Positions 17,103-25,796 are shown, counted from the first letter of the stretch. The stretch is 40,063 nt of DNA from an uncultured Sterolibacterium sp. (GCA_903930535.1 CAIYYX010000142.1:1-40063); one strand, 5' to 3'. Notes: generated by a model not told the origin, from the sequence alone. Translations and numbers: made by a program.

Positions 17103-17972
17103 ATGAGAATCACGCCCTGGCATCAGACCAACTGGGACGCCCGCGCCGCCTGCAACTTCATCGGCGGCGGCGGCGGCTGCGGCCTGCTGATCTTCGCCGC
17201 TCTCGCCACGACTTCTTCAGCGGAATACCGAATGGCTGCATCGATTGCCCTGGTATTGATCGCTGCAGGATTGTGCTGCGTGCTGGCAGAGATCGGCAGA
17301 CCACTGCGTGCGCTCAATGTCTTTCTCCATCCGCAGACTTCCTGGATGACGCGAGAGGCCATGGTCGCACCCTTTCTGTTCACTGCAGGCGCAATCGCCA
17401 CCTGGGCGGGTGGCGGGTTGTTCGCCAACGTCGCTGCCATGCTCGCCCTGATCTATCTCTACTGCCAGGCGCGCATGCTCGCGGCGGCCAAAGGCATACC
17501 GGCCTGGCGCGAGCCCGCAGTCATTCCGCTGATGATAATCACCGGCCTCACGGAGGGCGCAGGGCTGACTGCACTGCTTGCCACCCTGTCAGGTACCGCG
17601 TCTCAATGGCTCACCGGCGTCCTGCTCGCCACCCTGATCCTGCGTCGCATCGCCTGGAAAATGTATAGCGAGGCCCTGAACAAGAAGGGCGCTCCGAAGA
17701 AATCACTTGCGGTGCTCGAACGCTTCTCCGGCCCCTACTCGAACTATGGCCAGAGCCTGCCCGAGATGCTGATCGTCGCCGCACTATTCTTCCCGGCAGA
17801 ATACGTCTGGCTCATCCCGCTGGCAGGGGCAGCCGCAGCTTTCTCGGGCTGGGCGCTGAAATTCACCATCGTGGCGCGGGCGGCTTACAATCAGGGCTTC
17901 GCTTTGCCCGTCCTGCCGGTGCGCGGTCAAGGCCAACCGATGCCCGGGGTCAAGCCGGGCTGGACAAAGTGA
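17103..17972 (+). CDS. padD: Membrane anchor subunit, NrfD/DmsC-like
   Basis: Polytopic membrane subunit expected to pass electrons from PadC to the quinone pool. About eight hydrophobic segments are visible across 289 residues (for example FIGGGGGCGLLIFAALA, SIALVLIAAGLCCVLAE, AMLALIYLYCQARML, LIVAALFFPAEYVWLIPLAGAAAAFSGWAL). The GRPLRALNVFLHPQTSWMTREA stretch is typical of the NrfD/DmsC/PsrC group. The ATG at 17103 is chosen because it lies ten bases after padC; an upstream frame would overlap padC in another phase. iorA starts six bases after its stop. Confidence 0.82.
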   Translation: MRITPWHQTNWDARAACNFIGGGGGCGLLIFAALATTSSAEYRMAASIALVLIAAGLCCVLAEIGRPLRALNVFLHPQTSWMTREAMVAPFLFTAGAIATWAGGGLFANVAAMLALIYLYCQARMLAAAKGIPAWREPAVIPLMIITGLTEGAGLTALLATLSGTASQWLTGVLLATLILRRIAWKMYSEALNKKGAPKKSLAVLERFSGPYSNYGQSLPEMLIVAALFFPAEYVWLIPLAGAAAAFSGWALKFTIVARAAYNQGFALPVLPVRGQGQPMPGVKPGWTK

Positions 17973-17978
17973 GCGCTC

Positions 17979-20129
17979 ATGGAAAGATCCTTCAAGACCG
18001 AAGTCGGCAAACTTAGACTGGGCAAGGGGCAAACCTTCACCGGCGAGGGCATTCTCGCCGTGACCAAGGCGCTGCTGCAATCCGGTGTCTCCTATGTCGG
18101 TGGCTACCAGGGTGCGCCCGTCTCGCATCTCATGGATGTGCTCGCCGACGCCCACGACGTGCTCGACGATCTGGGCGTGCACTTCGAGGCCTGCGGCAAC
18201 GAGGCAGGCGCTGCTGCCATGCTCGGCGCCTCAATCAACTATCCTTTGCGCGGCGCGGCGACCTGGAAATCCGTGGTCGGCACCAATGTCGCTTCCGATG
18301 CGCTCTCCAATCTCGCCTCGGCCGGCGTCCTCGGCGGGACGCTGATCATCATCGGCGAGGATTACGGCGAGGGCGCCTCCATCATCCAGGAGCGCAGCCA
18401 CTCCTTCGCCATGAAGTCGCAGATGTGGCTGCTCGATCCAAGACCGAATCTGCCTTCCATCGTGCGCATGGTGGAAAAGGGCTTCGAGCTTTCCGAGGCG
18501 AGCAATACTCCGGTGATGCTGGAGTTGCGCATCCGCGCCTGCCATGTTCATGGCAGCTTCGAGTGCCGGGACAACGTCAAACCAAAATTCTCGCGCCTGA
18601 ACCCGATCAGCAAACCCTCCTTCGACGTCGGACGCATTCCTCTGCCGCCGGCAAACTATTCGCAGGAGAAGCACAAGATCGCGGTGCGCATGCCCGAGGC
18701 GCTGAAGTATATGCGCGAGCACAAGCTGAACGAGTTCTTCGCCGGCGATATCGGTGAAGTCGGCATCATCCTGCAAGGCGGCCTCTACAACACCGTGATC
18801 AGGGCGCTGCAGCAACTGGGTCTTGCCGATGCCTTCGGCGAAGCCAGGATTCCGCTCTATGTGCTCAACGTCACCTACCCGCTGCTTCCCGATGAAGTGA
18901 CGCAGTTCTGTTCGGGAAAGCGCGCCGTCCTGATCATCGAGGAAGGCCAGCCGGCGCATCTCGAGGAGGCGATCAACTCGATACTGCGCCGCGCCGACAT
19001 CAACGGCCCCGACATCATCGGCAAGGACATCCTGCCCATGGCAGGCGAATATACCAGCGAAGTGATGCAAGGCGGCATAGGCGGCTTCCTGCAGATGGTG
19101 TTGCCCGATGGCATCGACAACGAACATATCGCAGCGGTGCTTGAAGGCGTCGTAGCGGCCAAGAGCCGTGCCGCGGAGCTTCTCGGCGGCCCCGTGCCAG
19201 TGCGCCCACCAGGGTTTTGCGTCGGCTGCCCGGAGCGGCCGGTGTTCTCCGCCTTGAAGCTGGTGGACAAGGAAATCGGCGGCATCCATATCAGTTCGGA
19301 CATCGGTTGCCACACCTTCTCGACGCTGCCTCCCTTCAGCCTGGGCAATACCGTTCTCGGCTTCGGTTTGTCGCTGGCCGCAGCCTCGGGCATCGGCCCG
19401 AACTTTTCCAAACGCGTCGTCACCGTCATGGGCGACGGCGGTTTCTGGCACAACGGGCTTTCCTCAGGCGTTTCCAATGCCATATTCAGGAATGACGACG
19501 GCGTCCTGGTCATCATGGAGAACGGCTATACCTCGGCAACGGGCACACAGAACATCCCGTCCACGCCCGGGCTTCTGCCCAATGAAGGCCGACAGATCAG
19601 CATCGAGGCGACGCTGCGCGCGCTCGGCGTCACTTGGCTTGAGCGTGTCGACGATTACCAGGTCGGCAAGGTCGCCGATGCCCTTCGCCGCGCCATGACG
19701 ACGACGGCGAAGGGGCTCAAGGTCATCATCGCCGACGGCGAATGCATGCTCGAGCGCAGCCGCCGCAGCCGCCCTATCATTGCGGCCAAGCTCAAAGCCG
19801 GGGAGCGCGTCGTACGCACCCGCTTCGGCGTCGATCCCGATATGTGCACCGGGGACCGCTCCTGCATCCGTCTGTCCGGCTGTCCGTCTCTCACCATCAA
19901 GGAGAATCCCGATCCCTTGCGCGTCGATCCGGTGACGACGGTCAATAACGGCTGCGTCGGCTGCGGCCTCTGCGGCGAAGCAGCGCATGCCGCGGCGCTT
20001 TGCCCCTCGTTCTACCGCGCCGAGGTGACAGAAAACCCGGGCTGGCTGGACAGACTCTCTCACGGCATTCGCCAATGGCTGATCGCCGCGCTATCTGGTC
20101 AATCCGGCCAAGGCAGACGGACATCATGA
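17979..20129 (+). CDS. iorA: Indolepyruvate-type 2-oxoacid:ferredoxin oxidoreductase, alpha subunit
   Basis: TPP-dependent alpha subunit that decarboxylates aryl-2-oxoacids (indolepyruvate, phenylpyruvate) to acyl-CoA with ferredoxin reduction. The N-terminal half holds the pyrimidine-binding domain (SYVGGYQGAPVSHLMDVL, EACGNEAGAAAMLGASINYPLRG). The TPP domain follows (FCVGCPERPVF, SSDIGCHTFSTLPPF, MGDGGFWHNGLSSGVSNA, MENGYTSATGTQNIPSTPG). The C-terminal ferredoxin-like tail has CTGDRSCIRLSGCP (from about residue 623) and CVGCGLCGEAAHAAALCP (from about 659). Length 716 aa. It is six bases after padD and overlaps iorB. Its place in the pad operon suggests it acts on phenylglyoxylate in this organism, which is an inference; indolepyruvate or phenylpyruvate is the family default. 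Confidence 0.88.
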   Translation: MERSFKTEVGKLRLGKGQTFTGEGILAVTKALLQSGVSYVGGYQGAPVSHLMDVLADAHDVLDDLGVHFEACGNEAGAAAMLGASINYPLRGAATWKSVVGTNVASDALSNLASAGVLGGTLIIIGEDYGEGASIIQERSHSFAMKSQMWLLDPRPNLPSIVRMVEKGFELSEASNTPVMLELRIRACHVHGSFECRDNVKPKFSRLNPISKPSFDVGRIPLPPANYSQEKHKIAVRMPEALKYMREHKLNEFFAGDIGEVGIILQGGLYNTVIRALQQLGLADAFGEARIPLYVLNVTYPLLPDEVTQFCSGKRAVLIIEEGQPAHLEEAINSILRRADINGPDIIGKDILPMAGEYTSEVMQGGIGGFLQMVLPDGIDNEHIAAVLEGVVAAKSRAAELLGGPVPVRPPGFCVGCPERPVFSALKLVDKEIGGIHISSDIGCHTFSTLPPFSLGNTVLGFGLSLAAASGIGPNFSKRVVTVMGDGGFWHNGLSSGVSNAIFRNDDGVLVIMENGYTSATGTQNIPSTPGLLPNEGRQISIEATLRALGVTWLERVDDYQVGKVADALRRAMTTTAKGLKVIIADGECMLERSRRSRPIIAAKLKAGERVVRTRFGVDPDMCTGDRSCIRLSGCPSLTIKENPDPLRVDPVTTVNNGCVGCGLCGEAAHAAALCPSFYRAEVTENPGWLDRLSHGIRQWLIAALSGQSGQGRRTS

Positions 20130-21628
20130 GCCGCCCCTTCACCATTCTCGTCGCCGCCCTGGGCGGCGAAGGCGGCGGCGTGCTGGCCGACTGGCTGGTC
20201 GAAGCCGCGCTCAATGAAGGCTTCCCGGTGCAGCGCACTTCCATCCCCGGCGTCTCGCAACGCACCGGCGCCACCACCTACTATGTCGAGATCTTTCCGA
20301 CTAAGGGTGTAAGAAGGCCGGTGATGGCTCTGATTCCCAGCCCCGGCGGCATCGATCTGATGGCCGCATCCGAACTCGTCGAGGCCGGCCGGGCCATGCA
20401 AAACGCCTTCGTCACCGCAGAGCGCACGACTCTGGTGGCGTCCACCCACCGCATCTACGCCACCTCGGAAAAAATGGTGCCGGGCGACGGCCGCTATGAC
20501 TCTGAAAAAATCCTGGCGGCAGCGCCGCAACTCTCAAAGCAGGCCATTCTCTTTGACATGTCGGCTCTCGCGCAGGAGGCCGGCACGGTGATCAATGCCG
20601 TGCTCTTCGGCGCCATGGCGGGTTCGGGCGTCCTGCCTCTGTCCAGAGCCAGTTGCGAGGCGGCCATCAGCGGTGGCGGGCGAGGCGAGCAGGCCAGCCT
20701 GCGCGGCTTCGCTCTTGGCTTTGCTCGGGCGGAAGGCGGCGCTGCGGCGTTGCCAGCGCAAACCACCACCGGCATTGCTCCGCAAGTAGACCGCGTCAGA
20801 CAGGACTTTCCTGAACCACTCCATACCCTGCTCGGCGAAGCGGTTGCCCGGCTCAATGATTACCAGGACGAAGCCTACGCATCGCTGTTTCTCGATCGTG
20901 TGCGCCAGGTTCTGCCGGTGGATCGCGAGACTCGCGGCGCCGCCGACGGCTATCCGCTCACAAGCGAGGTGGCGCGGCTTCTGGCGCTTTGGATGAGCTT
21001 TGAAGACATCATCCGCATCGCCGATCTCAAGACGCGCAGCAGCCGCTTTGCCCGCGTGCGCACCGAGGTAGGCGCGAAGGATGGGCAACCGGTGGTGATC
21101 GTCGATTACTTGAAGCCCGGCACGGAGGAAATCGCTGACATCCTGCCCGTCTTTCTGGCAAAGCGTTTGCGGCATTGGCAGAAGCAACGGGGCAAGCCCT
21201 TCTCCTTCGGACTGAAGCTCAGGACCAGTACCTTTTTCGGCTTTCTCTCGCTGCGTCTGCTCGCCCTTTTGAAACCGTGGCGCAGGAAATCCTCGCGTTT
21301 CATTGAAGAGCAGGCGGCAATAGAACGCTGGCTGGGTGCGGTGAGAAGGCTCGGTCTGGCCTCTCTCGACCGCGAACTGGTCATGGAGATCGCACAATGC
21401 GCAGCCATCCATCGCGGCTACGGCGAGACGCTGCGGCGCGGACGACAGGCCCTGGCCAAGATCTTCGACAGCCTGCTCGAGAACGAGGCGGCGACCGCCA
21501 AGGGCATCGACGCCTTCAGAAAGGCCATACGCAATGCGCGCATTGCCGCGCTGGCCGATCCCGACTGTGCGCAGCCTGCGCCGGCAAAAACCGCAGCCAA
21601 AAGCGTCTTCTGGATGAAACAAGGCTGA
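20126..21628 (+). CDS. iorB: Indolepyruvate-type oxidoreductase, beta subunit with C-terminal extension
   Basis: Partner of IorA. Residues about 5-190 are the gamma-type domain (ALGGEGGGVLADWLVEAA, SIPGVSQRTGATTYYVEI). The remaining ~300 residues form the DUF6537-like region found in long proteobacterial IorB proteins, including an arginine/lysine-rich stretch (KRLRHWQKQRGKPFSFGLK). The total is 500 aa. The ATG at 20126 overlaps the iorA TGA (ATGA), so the subunits are coupled; longer upstream frames run through iorA. No Fe-S motif is visible in this subunit, so electron transfer sits in IorA. Confidence 0.86.
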   Translation: MSRPFTILVAALGGEGGGVLADWLVEAALNEGFPVQRTSIPGVSQRTGATTYYVEIFPTKGVRRPVMALIPSPGGIDLMAASELVEAGRAMQNAFVTAERTTLVASTHRIYATSEKMVPGDGRYDSEKILAAAPQLSKQAILFDMSALAQEAGTVINAVLFGAMAGSGVLPLSRASCEAAISGGGRGEQASLRGFALGFARAEGGAAALPAQTTTGIAPQVDRVRQDFPEPLHTLLGEAVARLNDYQDEAYASLFLDRVRQVLPVDRETRGAADGYPLTSEVARLLALWMSFEDIIRIADLKTRSSRFARVRTEVGAKDGQPVVIVDYLKPGTEEIADILPVFLAKRLRHWQKQRGKPFSFGLKLRTSTFFGFLSLRLLALLKPWRRKSSRFIEEQAAIERWLGAVRRLGLASLDRELVMEIAQCAAIHRGYGETLRRGRQALAKIFDSLLENEAATAKGIDAFRKAIRNARIAALADPDCAQPAPAKTAAKSVFWMKQG

Positions 21629-21641
21629 GCATGCGGCGACA

Positions 21642-22142
21642 ATGAAAAATTCGTCCCTCTGGCATTTCGCCGCGGCCATCTACGGGCATGACGAGGTTTC
21701 CAAGGCCTGTCTTTTTCTGCAGGATGAGTGCGGCGTCGATGTGAACGTGTTGCTGTTCGCGCTCTGGATGGCAGCAGAAAGAAAGATCCAGCTCGATGCC
21801 GCCACCGTCCAAAAGATCGATGCGGCGGTCCGGCAGTGGCGTGAGCAGGTGGTCATGCCGCTGCGCGCTGTGCGCCGGCGCATGAAGACCGGGCCCGCTC
21901 CGGCCCCGAACGAGAAAACGGAAGAACTGCGAGGCAAATTGAAAGAGGTCGAAATCGAATCAGAACGCATCGAGCTTTCCGTCCTCGAGGGCTTAGACCT
22001 CGGACCTCTGCCGCAGGCTGCCGACAAACCCGTCACGCAAAACACGCTCTGCGTCGTCTCGGCCTATGGCGGCAAGACCGCTGACAAGCTCGTAGCACAG
22101 GCCATTGCGAGCATCGCCGCAGTGGTCAAAGCGGCGGTCTAA
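21642..22142 (+). CDS. TIGR02444/DUF2390 family protein (166 aa)
   Basis: Conserved proteobacterial protein of unknown function. The family hallmark at the N-terminus is LWHFAAAIYGHDEVSKACLFLQDECGVDVNVLLFALWMA, followed by WREQVVMPLRAVRRRMK and a charged helical segment (residues about 85-125). No signal peptide or metal motif is seen. It lies 13 bases after iorB and is the last gene of the pad/ior transcript. It converges with the LacI-type gene, leaving only three bases between the stops, so there is no room for a separate terminator. Any role in aryl-2-oxoacid metabolism is unproven. Confidence 0.75.
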   Translation: MKNSSLWHFAAAIYGHDEVSKACLFLQDECGVDVNVLLFALWMAAERKIQLDAATVQKIDAAVRQWREQVVMPLRAVRRRMKTGPAPAPNEKTEELRGKLKEVEIESERIELSVLEGLDLGPLPQAADKPVTQNTLCVVSAYGGKTADKLVAQAIASIAAVVKAAV

Positions 22143-22145
22143 GCT

Positions 22146-23162
22146 TCAGCCTGAAGTCTGCCTGGGCGGTGCGGTCGAACCGCGCACGACGAGTTCCGGC
22201 TTCAATACGACGCGGACGTGTTCTCTCTGCTCGCCGCGGATGTATTCGAGAAGCAGTCGCGCCGTTTGCTCACCCATCTCATGGTGCGGAATCCTGATGG
22301 TGGTGAGCGGTGGCGCGAGCATGTCGGTAAGCGGCATGTCGTTGTGGCCGACCACTGAAACATCTTCCGGACAACGTCGCCCGGCCTCCCTCAAGGCGTC
22401 GTAGCAACCGAGGGCGATCAGGTCGTTGCCGGCGGCTATGGCGGTGACTTGCGGAAACCTTTTGAGGATTTCGGCGCAGGCTTGCCGCCCGCTCTCGCGG
22501 GTATGCGCATCGGCCTGCACCAGAAGCGCTTTCAGCCCGTGCACCTTCATCGCCGCGACAAAACCCTGCTTGCGCAGCCTGCCTGTGGAGATGCTTAGCG
22601 GCCCGGCGATATGGGCGATATGGCGATGGCCGAGAGCAAACAAGTGATCCACCGTCAGGCGCATGCCAAGTCTGTCGTCGCATATCACGCCGGGAGCCGG
22701 CGCCTCGCTGCGCAGAACCGTGGCCACGGCGATGCCGGCATCCAGGCAATAGGCCAGGACAGGATCGCGCCGCGTGACCGTCGCCAAAACCACGCCATCG
22801 ACCTGGTGCGCCAGCATCTGGTCCACGACGTGCTGTGCGCGGTCCGGGCCGGCATTGGCCACCAGAGCGACATAGCCGGCATCCGAGAGCACTTTCTCTA
22901 TGCCCAGCAGGATCGGCGGAAAAACCGGATTGGTGATGTCGGGCAGCACCACGCCTATGGCGTGGGAACGCCTCGTCCTCAGGCTGGAAGCCATGCGGTT
23001 GGGGCGAAAGCCGAGTTCCGCAGCCGCCTTGAGGACTCGCTGCACCACTTCTTCGCTGATCAGGTGGCGCGTCGCGGCATTCATGACGCGCGACACCGTC
23101 GAGGAGTGCACGTCCAAACGCCGGGCCAGGTCTTTCAGGGTGAGGCGTTTCTTCTGCGGCAT
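22146..23162 (-). CDS. LacI/GalR-family transcriptional regulator
   Basis: The N-terminal LacI helix-turn-helix is clear (LTLKDLARRLDVHSSTVSRVMN, residues about 7-28), with the hinge region near residues 50-60 (FRPNRMASSLRT). The periplasmic-binding-like effector domain follows (AIGVVLPDITNPVFPPILLGIEKVL, VICDDRLGMRLTVDHLFALGHRHIAHIAGP, VVGHNDMPLTDMLAPPLTTI). Length 338 aa is normal. It is 78 bases downstream of a same-strand sugar-type periplasmic binding protein gene, which is its likely target; the ligand is unknown. The Shine-Dalgarno before the ATG at 23162 is weak. Confidence 0.9.
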   Translation of the reverse strand: MPQKKRLTLKDLARRLDVHSSTVSRVMNAATRHLISEEVVQRVLKAAAELGFRPNRMASSLRTRRSHAIGVVLPDITNPVFPPILLGIEKVLSDAGYVALVANAGPDRAQHVVDQMLAHQVDGVVLATVTRRDPVLAYCLDAGIAVATVLRSEAPAPGVICDDRLGMRLTVDHLFALGHRHIAHIAGPLSISTGRLRKQGFVAAMKVHGLKALLVQADAHTRESGRQACAEILKRFPQVTAIAAGNDLIALGCYDALREAGRRCPEDVSVVGHNDMPLTDMLAPPLTTIRIPHHEMGEQTARLLLEYIRGEQREHVRVVLKPELVVRGSTAPPRQTSG

Positions 23163-23240
23163 GGAATGAGGCTTTGGGATTTGCAGAAGGGCGCGCCGTT
23201 ATTCATCGCGGCCGCCTTTGGTGGCCGCGATGTCGGGCAA

Positions 23241-24188
23241 TTATTTCTTGACCACGTCTTCCCACTTCGGGCAGACCATTTTTTCTTTCGGCACGAGGAA
23301 AGCCTCCACGTTTGCCTTGGTGATCAAGGCAGGCGGGAACATCACTTCTGCGGGCACCGGCAGCTTGCGCAGGTGGCGTATGGCCGCCATGGTTCCCAGG
23401 CAGCCCTGCTGAAAGCCCTTGTAGTCGCCGGTGGCGAGCAGCTTTCCTTCCTTGATCTCGGCGATTCCGGTGCCGTTCACCCCGATCACCAGCGCCTTGC
23501 GGTTGGCGGCGGCCAGGGCCTCGATCACCCCGGTCGCCATGGCGTCGTTGGCGGCGAGCACACCGTCAATCTGCGGGAAAGTCTGCATCAGGTTTTCCAT
23601 CACCGAGAGTGCCTGGTTGCGCTGATAGTTTCCCGTCTGCGAGCCCAGGAGTTTGACGTTGGGGTTCTCCTCCAGCGCCTTCTTGAAGCCGCGCATCCGG
23701 TCCTGGTTGGTCGATGCGCCCTTGACGCCCTCGATGATCACCACATTGCCCTTGCCGCCGATACTCTTCAGCAGGAAGCGTGCAGTCTCCAACCCCAGAT
23801 CGTAGTCATTGACACCGACGAAGGAGACGAACTTGCCGCCGGCGGCGCGGTCGTTGATATTGACCACCGGGATGTTCGCGGCGTTGATCTTGGTCACCCC
23901 GGCCACCATGGCCTTGGAGTCCACCGGAATGAACACGATGGCGTCCGGCTTCTTCACCACCACGTCCTCGATTGCGCTCATCTGCTCGGGAATGCTGTCG
24001 GGTTTGGTCGGCACGTAATGCTGCGTCGTCGCATTCATCTGTTTCGCGGCATTGTCGGCGCCTGCACGTATCTCGGCGAACAGGGGGTTGGTCAAATTCT
24101 TGGTGAACACCGCGATCTTCTCCCCATCGGCATGGGCGGATGTGGCGATCAGGGCAGCGACAGCAGCAGCGACAAATCTGAGTTTCAT
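23241..24188 (-). CDS. Periplasmic substrate-binding protein, RbsB-like (no transporter partners)
   Basis: Type I periplasmic binding protein of the ribose/sugar group (Peripla_BP_4). A signal peptide covers residues 1-20 (MKLRFVAAAVAALIATSAHA). The mature part shows IAVFTKNLTNPLFAEIRAGADNAAKQ, DAIVFIPVDSKAMVAGVTKINAANIPVVNINDR and VLAANDAMATGVIEALAAANRKALVIGVNG. The start at 24188 has AAGGAG upstream. Neither an ABC ATPase nor a permease gene is adjacent, which is unusual; it may serve a distant transporter or act as a sensor. The ligand is unknown and need not be a sugar. Confidence 0.85.
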   Translation of the reverse strand: MKLRFVAAAVAALIATSAHADGEKIAVFTKNLTNPLFAEIRAGADNAAKQMNATTQHYVPTKPDSIPEQMSAIEDVVVKKPDAIVFIPVDSKAMVAGVTKINAANIPVVNINDRAAGGKFVSFVGVNDYDLGLETARFLLKSIGGKGNVVIIEGVKGASTNQDRMRGFKKALEENPNVKLLGSQTGNYQRNQALSVMENLMQTFPQIDGVLAANDAMATGVIEALAAANRKALVIGVNGTGIAEIKEGKLLATGDYKGFQQGCLGTMAAIRHLRKLPVPAEVMFPPALITKANVEAFLVPKEKMVCPKWEDVVKK

Positions 24189-24233
24189 GAATGTCTCCTT
24201 GAGTGGAATAATTTAGCGAATGTCTGAAAAGTC

Positions 24234-24351
24234 CGTCATCGCGAGCCCCAAAGGGGCGTGGCGATCTTCACGCCATGGCTCTTGCATGGCTCTTAGATTG
24301 CTTCGTTTCTGTCACTGTGATTGCCACGGCCCTGCGGGCCTCGCAATGACG
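24234..24351. repeat. Palindromic intergenic repeat (MITE-like, 118 bp)
   Basis: It fills most of the gap between the binding-protein gene and the M24 gene. Terminal inverted repeats CGTCATCGCGAG (24234-24245) and CTCGCAATGACG (24340-24351) pair at 11 of 12 positions. Internal GCCCC/GGGGC and GGCCC/GGGCC hairpins are also present. The pattern resembles the widely dispersed intergenic 'CGTCATTGCGAG' repeats of many bacterial genomes. No transposase is encoded. Confidence 0.7.
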
Positions 24352-24375
24352 AAGTTGTACTTGATCGGCGTTTGC

Positions 24376-25680
24376 TTAGTATCTGTTGGCAATTGGCAGT
24401 TCTTCCGCCGGGAACAGGGAGATGATCTGCGCGCCGCGCGGTGTCACCACGATTTCTTCCTCGATGCGCGCGGCGGAGAAGCCGTCGGTCGCCGGGCAGA
24501 AGGTCTCCACCGCGAAGCACATGCCCGCCTTCAATTCCATCGGTTCCTGAATCGAGGTCAGGCGCGAGATGATGGGCCGCTCGTGCAGACCCAGGCCCAG
24601 ACCATGGCAGAAGTTGAGACCGAAAGCCTCCATCTCCGTTTCGATGCCGATTTCATGGCAGGTCGGGAAAGCCAGGGCAATCTTGTCGGTGGTCACACCG
24701 GGCTTGATCAGGGCGATGGCCCGGTCCATCCATTCACGCGCCTTTTTGTAGGCGGTCCGTTGCGGTTCTGTTGACCGTCCGACGCTGAACGTCCTGTAAT
24801 AGCAGGTGCGGTAACCCATGAAGGAATGGATGATGTCGAAGAAGGCCTGGTCGCCGGGACGGATCAGGCGGTCGGTGAAGTTGTGCGGATGCGGGCAGCA
24901 ACGTTCGCCGGAGATCGCATTGATCGCCTCGACGCAGTCCGAGCCCATTTCGTAGAGGCGGCTGTTTGCCAGGGCCACGATCTGGTTTTCGCGCACGCCG
25001 GGCTTCAGCGCTTCGTAGATGTCCTGATAGACGCCATCGACCATGGCGGCGGCCATGTTGAGCAAGGTGATCTCGTCGGCGCTCTTGATCTGGCGGGCGT
25101 CGAGCATCACCTGCTGGCCGTCCCTCACCTCGATCCCGAGTTTCTGCAGTTCGAACAGCATTGGCGGTTCGACCACGTCGATGCCCAGCGGCATGTTGGC
25201 CATGCCTTCGGCGTCGAGGATGGCCTTGATCTCCAGAGCGGCGGAGCGGAACAGGCCGGCATCGGTGGGCACGGCGCCACGCAGGCCGAGAAGGCCGGCC
25301 TTGCAGTGGTCATGGGCGAGCCAGGGCGAGTGCAGCTTGTGGTGCTTGGCTGCCGAACCGAAATCCCAGATGTAGGGATCGCCGCTGCCGGTCAGGAGCG
25401 AGTAGCGGGTCAGCTTGTCGCGCGCCCATTCGCCGATGACCGTACTCGTCGTATAGCGGATGTTGTGCTGGTCGAAGCAGAGCAGGGCGCCCAGCTCGGA
25501 TTGCGCGAGCGCCGCGCGCACCCTCGCCAGGCGGTAGTCGTGCAGGCGGCGGAAATTGATACGCTCCTCGAAATCCACCTGCATGTGGCCCGGCGCCTGG
25601 ATAGGACGATCCCATTTGTGTCCCGGGTCCACATCATCAGGCAGGATGATCTTGGGCTCGTGGGTGTGGATCTTTGCCAT
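24376..25680 (-). CDS. M24-fold (creatinase/aminopeptidase P/DddP-like) protein with altered metal site
   Basis: Pita-bread-fold protein with a creatinase N-terminal domain (about 45-190) and an M24 domain (about 200-430). The line DYRLARV..LGALLCFDQHNIRYTTST resembles DddP and Xaa-Pro dipeptidases. Aligning the metal ligands with aminopeptidase P gives D282, H359, E392 and E408 conserved, but the bridging second aspartate is C293 (GYRTCYYRTF in place of GDITRTF). Length 434 aa. The start at 25680 has GGAGAAG upstream. An operator-like TGCA-N6-TGCA lies 26 bases before it, the same as at bzdN, so it is probably part of the benzoyl-CoA regulon. The substrate is unknown; peptidase, creatinase-like and lyase activities are all possible. 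Confidence 0.78.
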   Translation of the reverse strand: MAKIHTHEPKIILPDDVDPGHKWDRPIQAPGHMQVDFEERINFRRLHDYRLARVRAALAQSELGALLCFDQHNIRYTTSTVIGEWARDKLTRYSLLTGSGDPYIWDFGSAAKHHKLHSPWLAHDHCKAGLLGLRGAVPTDAGLFRSAALEIKAILDAEGMANMPLGIDVVEPPMLFELQKLGIEVRDGQQVMLDARQIKSADEITLLNMAAAMVDGVYQDIYEALKPGVRENQIVALANSRLYEMGSDCVEAINAISGERCCPHPHNFTDRLIRPGDQAFFDIIHSFMGYRTCYYRTFSVGRSTEPQRTAYKKAREWMDRAIALIKPGVTTDKIALAFPTCHEIGIETEMEAFGLNFCHGLGLGLHERPIISRLTSIQEPMELKAGMCFAVETFCPATDGFSAARIEEEIVVTPRGAQIISLFPAEELPIANRY

Positions 25681-25705
25681 GTCACTTCTCCTGTATCCAG
25701 TCTCT

Positions 25706-25721
25706 ATGCAATCGCTTGCAT
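25706..25721. promoter_or_regulatory. TGCA-N6-TGCA operator upstream of the M24 gene
   Basis: ATGCA-N6-TGCAT palindrome (ATGCAATCGCTTGCAT). The same arms and spacing occur at 30481-30496 near the bzdN transcription start. Operators of BzdR/BoxR, the benzoyl-CoA-responsive repressors of anaerobic and aerobic benzoate genes, contain TGCA repeats, so this is a candidate site for such a regulator. Confidence 0.5.
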
Positions 25722-25796
25722 TTTGAAGGAAATGGTTCGGAGCGTCAATGACAGCCTCACACAGGAAACGGTCCCGGGACTTGGGTTGCTTTGGGC

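Noticed and set aside
18231-19451. Minus-strand open frame of 406 codons opposite iorA
   Set aside because: Antisense shadow; no motif, and iorA is supported by TPP and ferredoxin motifs.
22611-24227. Plus-strand open frame of 538 codons opposite the LacI and binding-protein genes
   Set aside because: It spans two real genes and their gap, is rich in His/Arg/Gly in the way antisense frames are, and has no domain.
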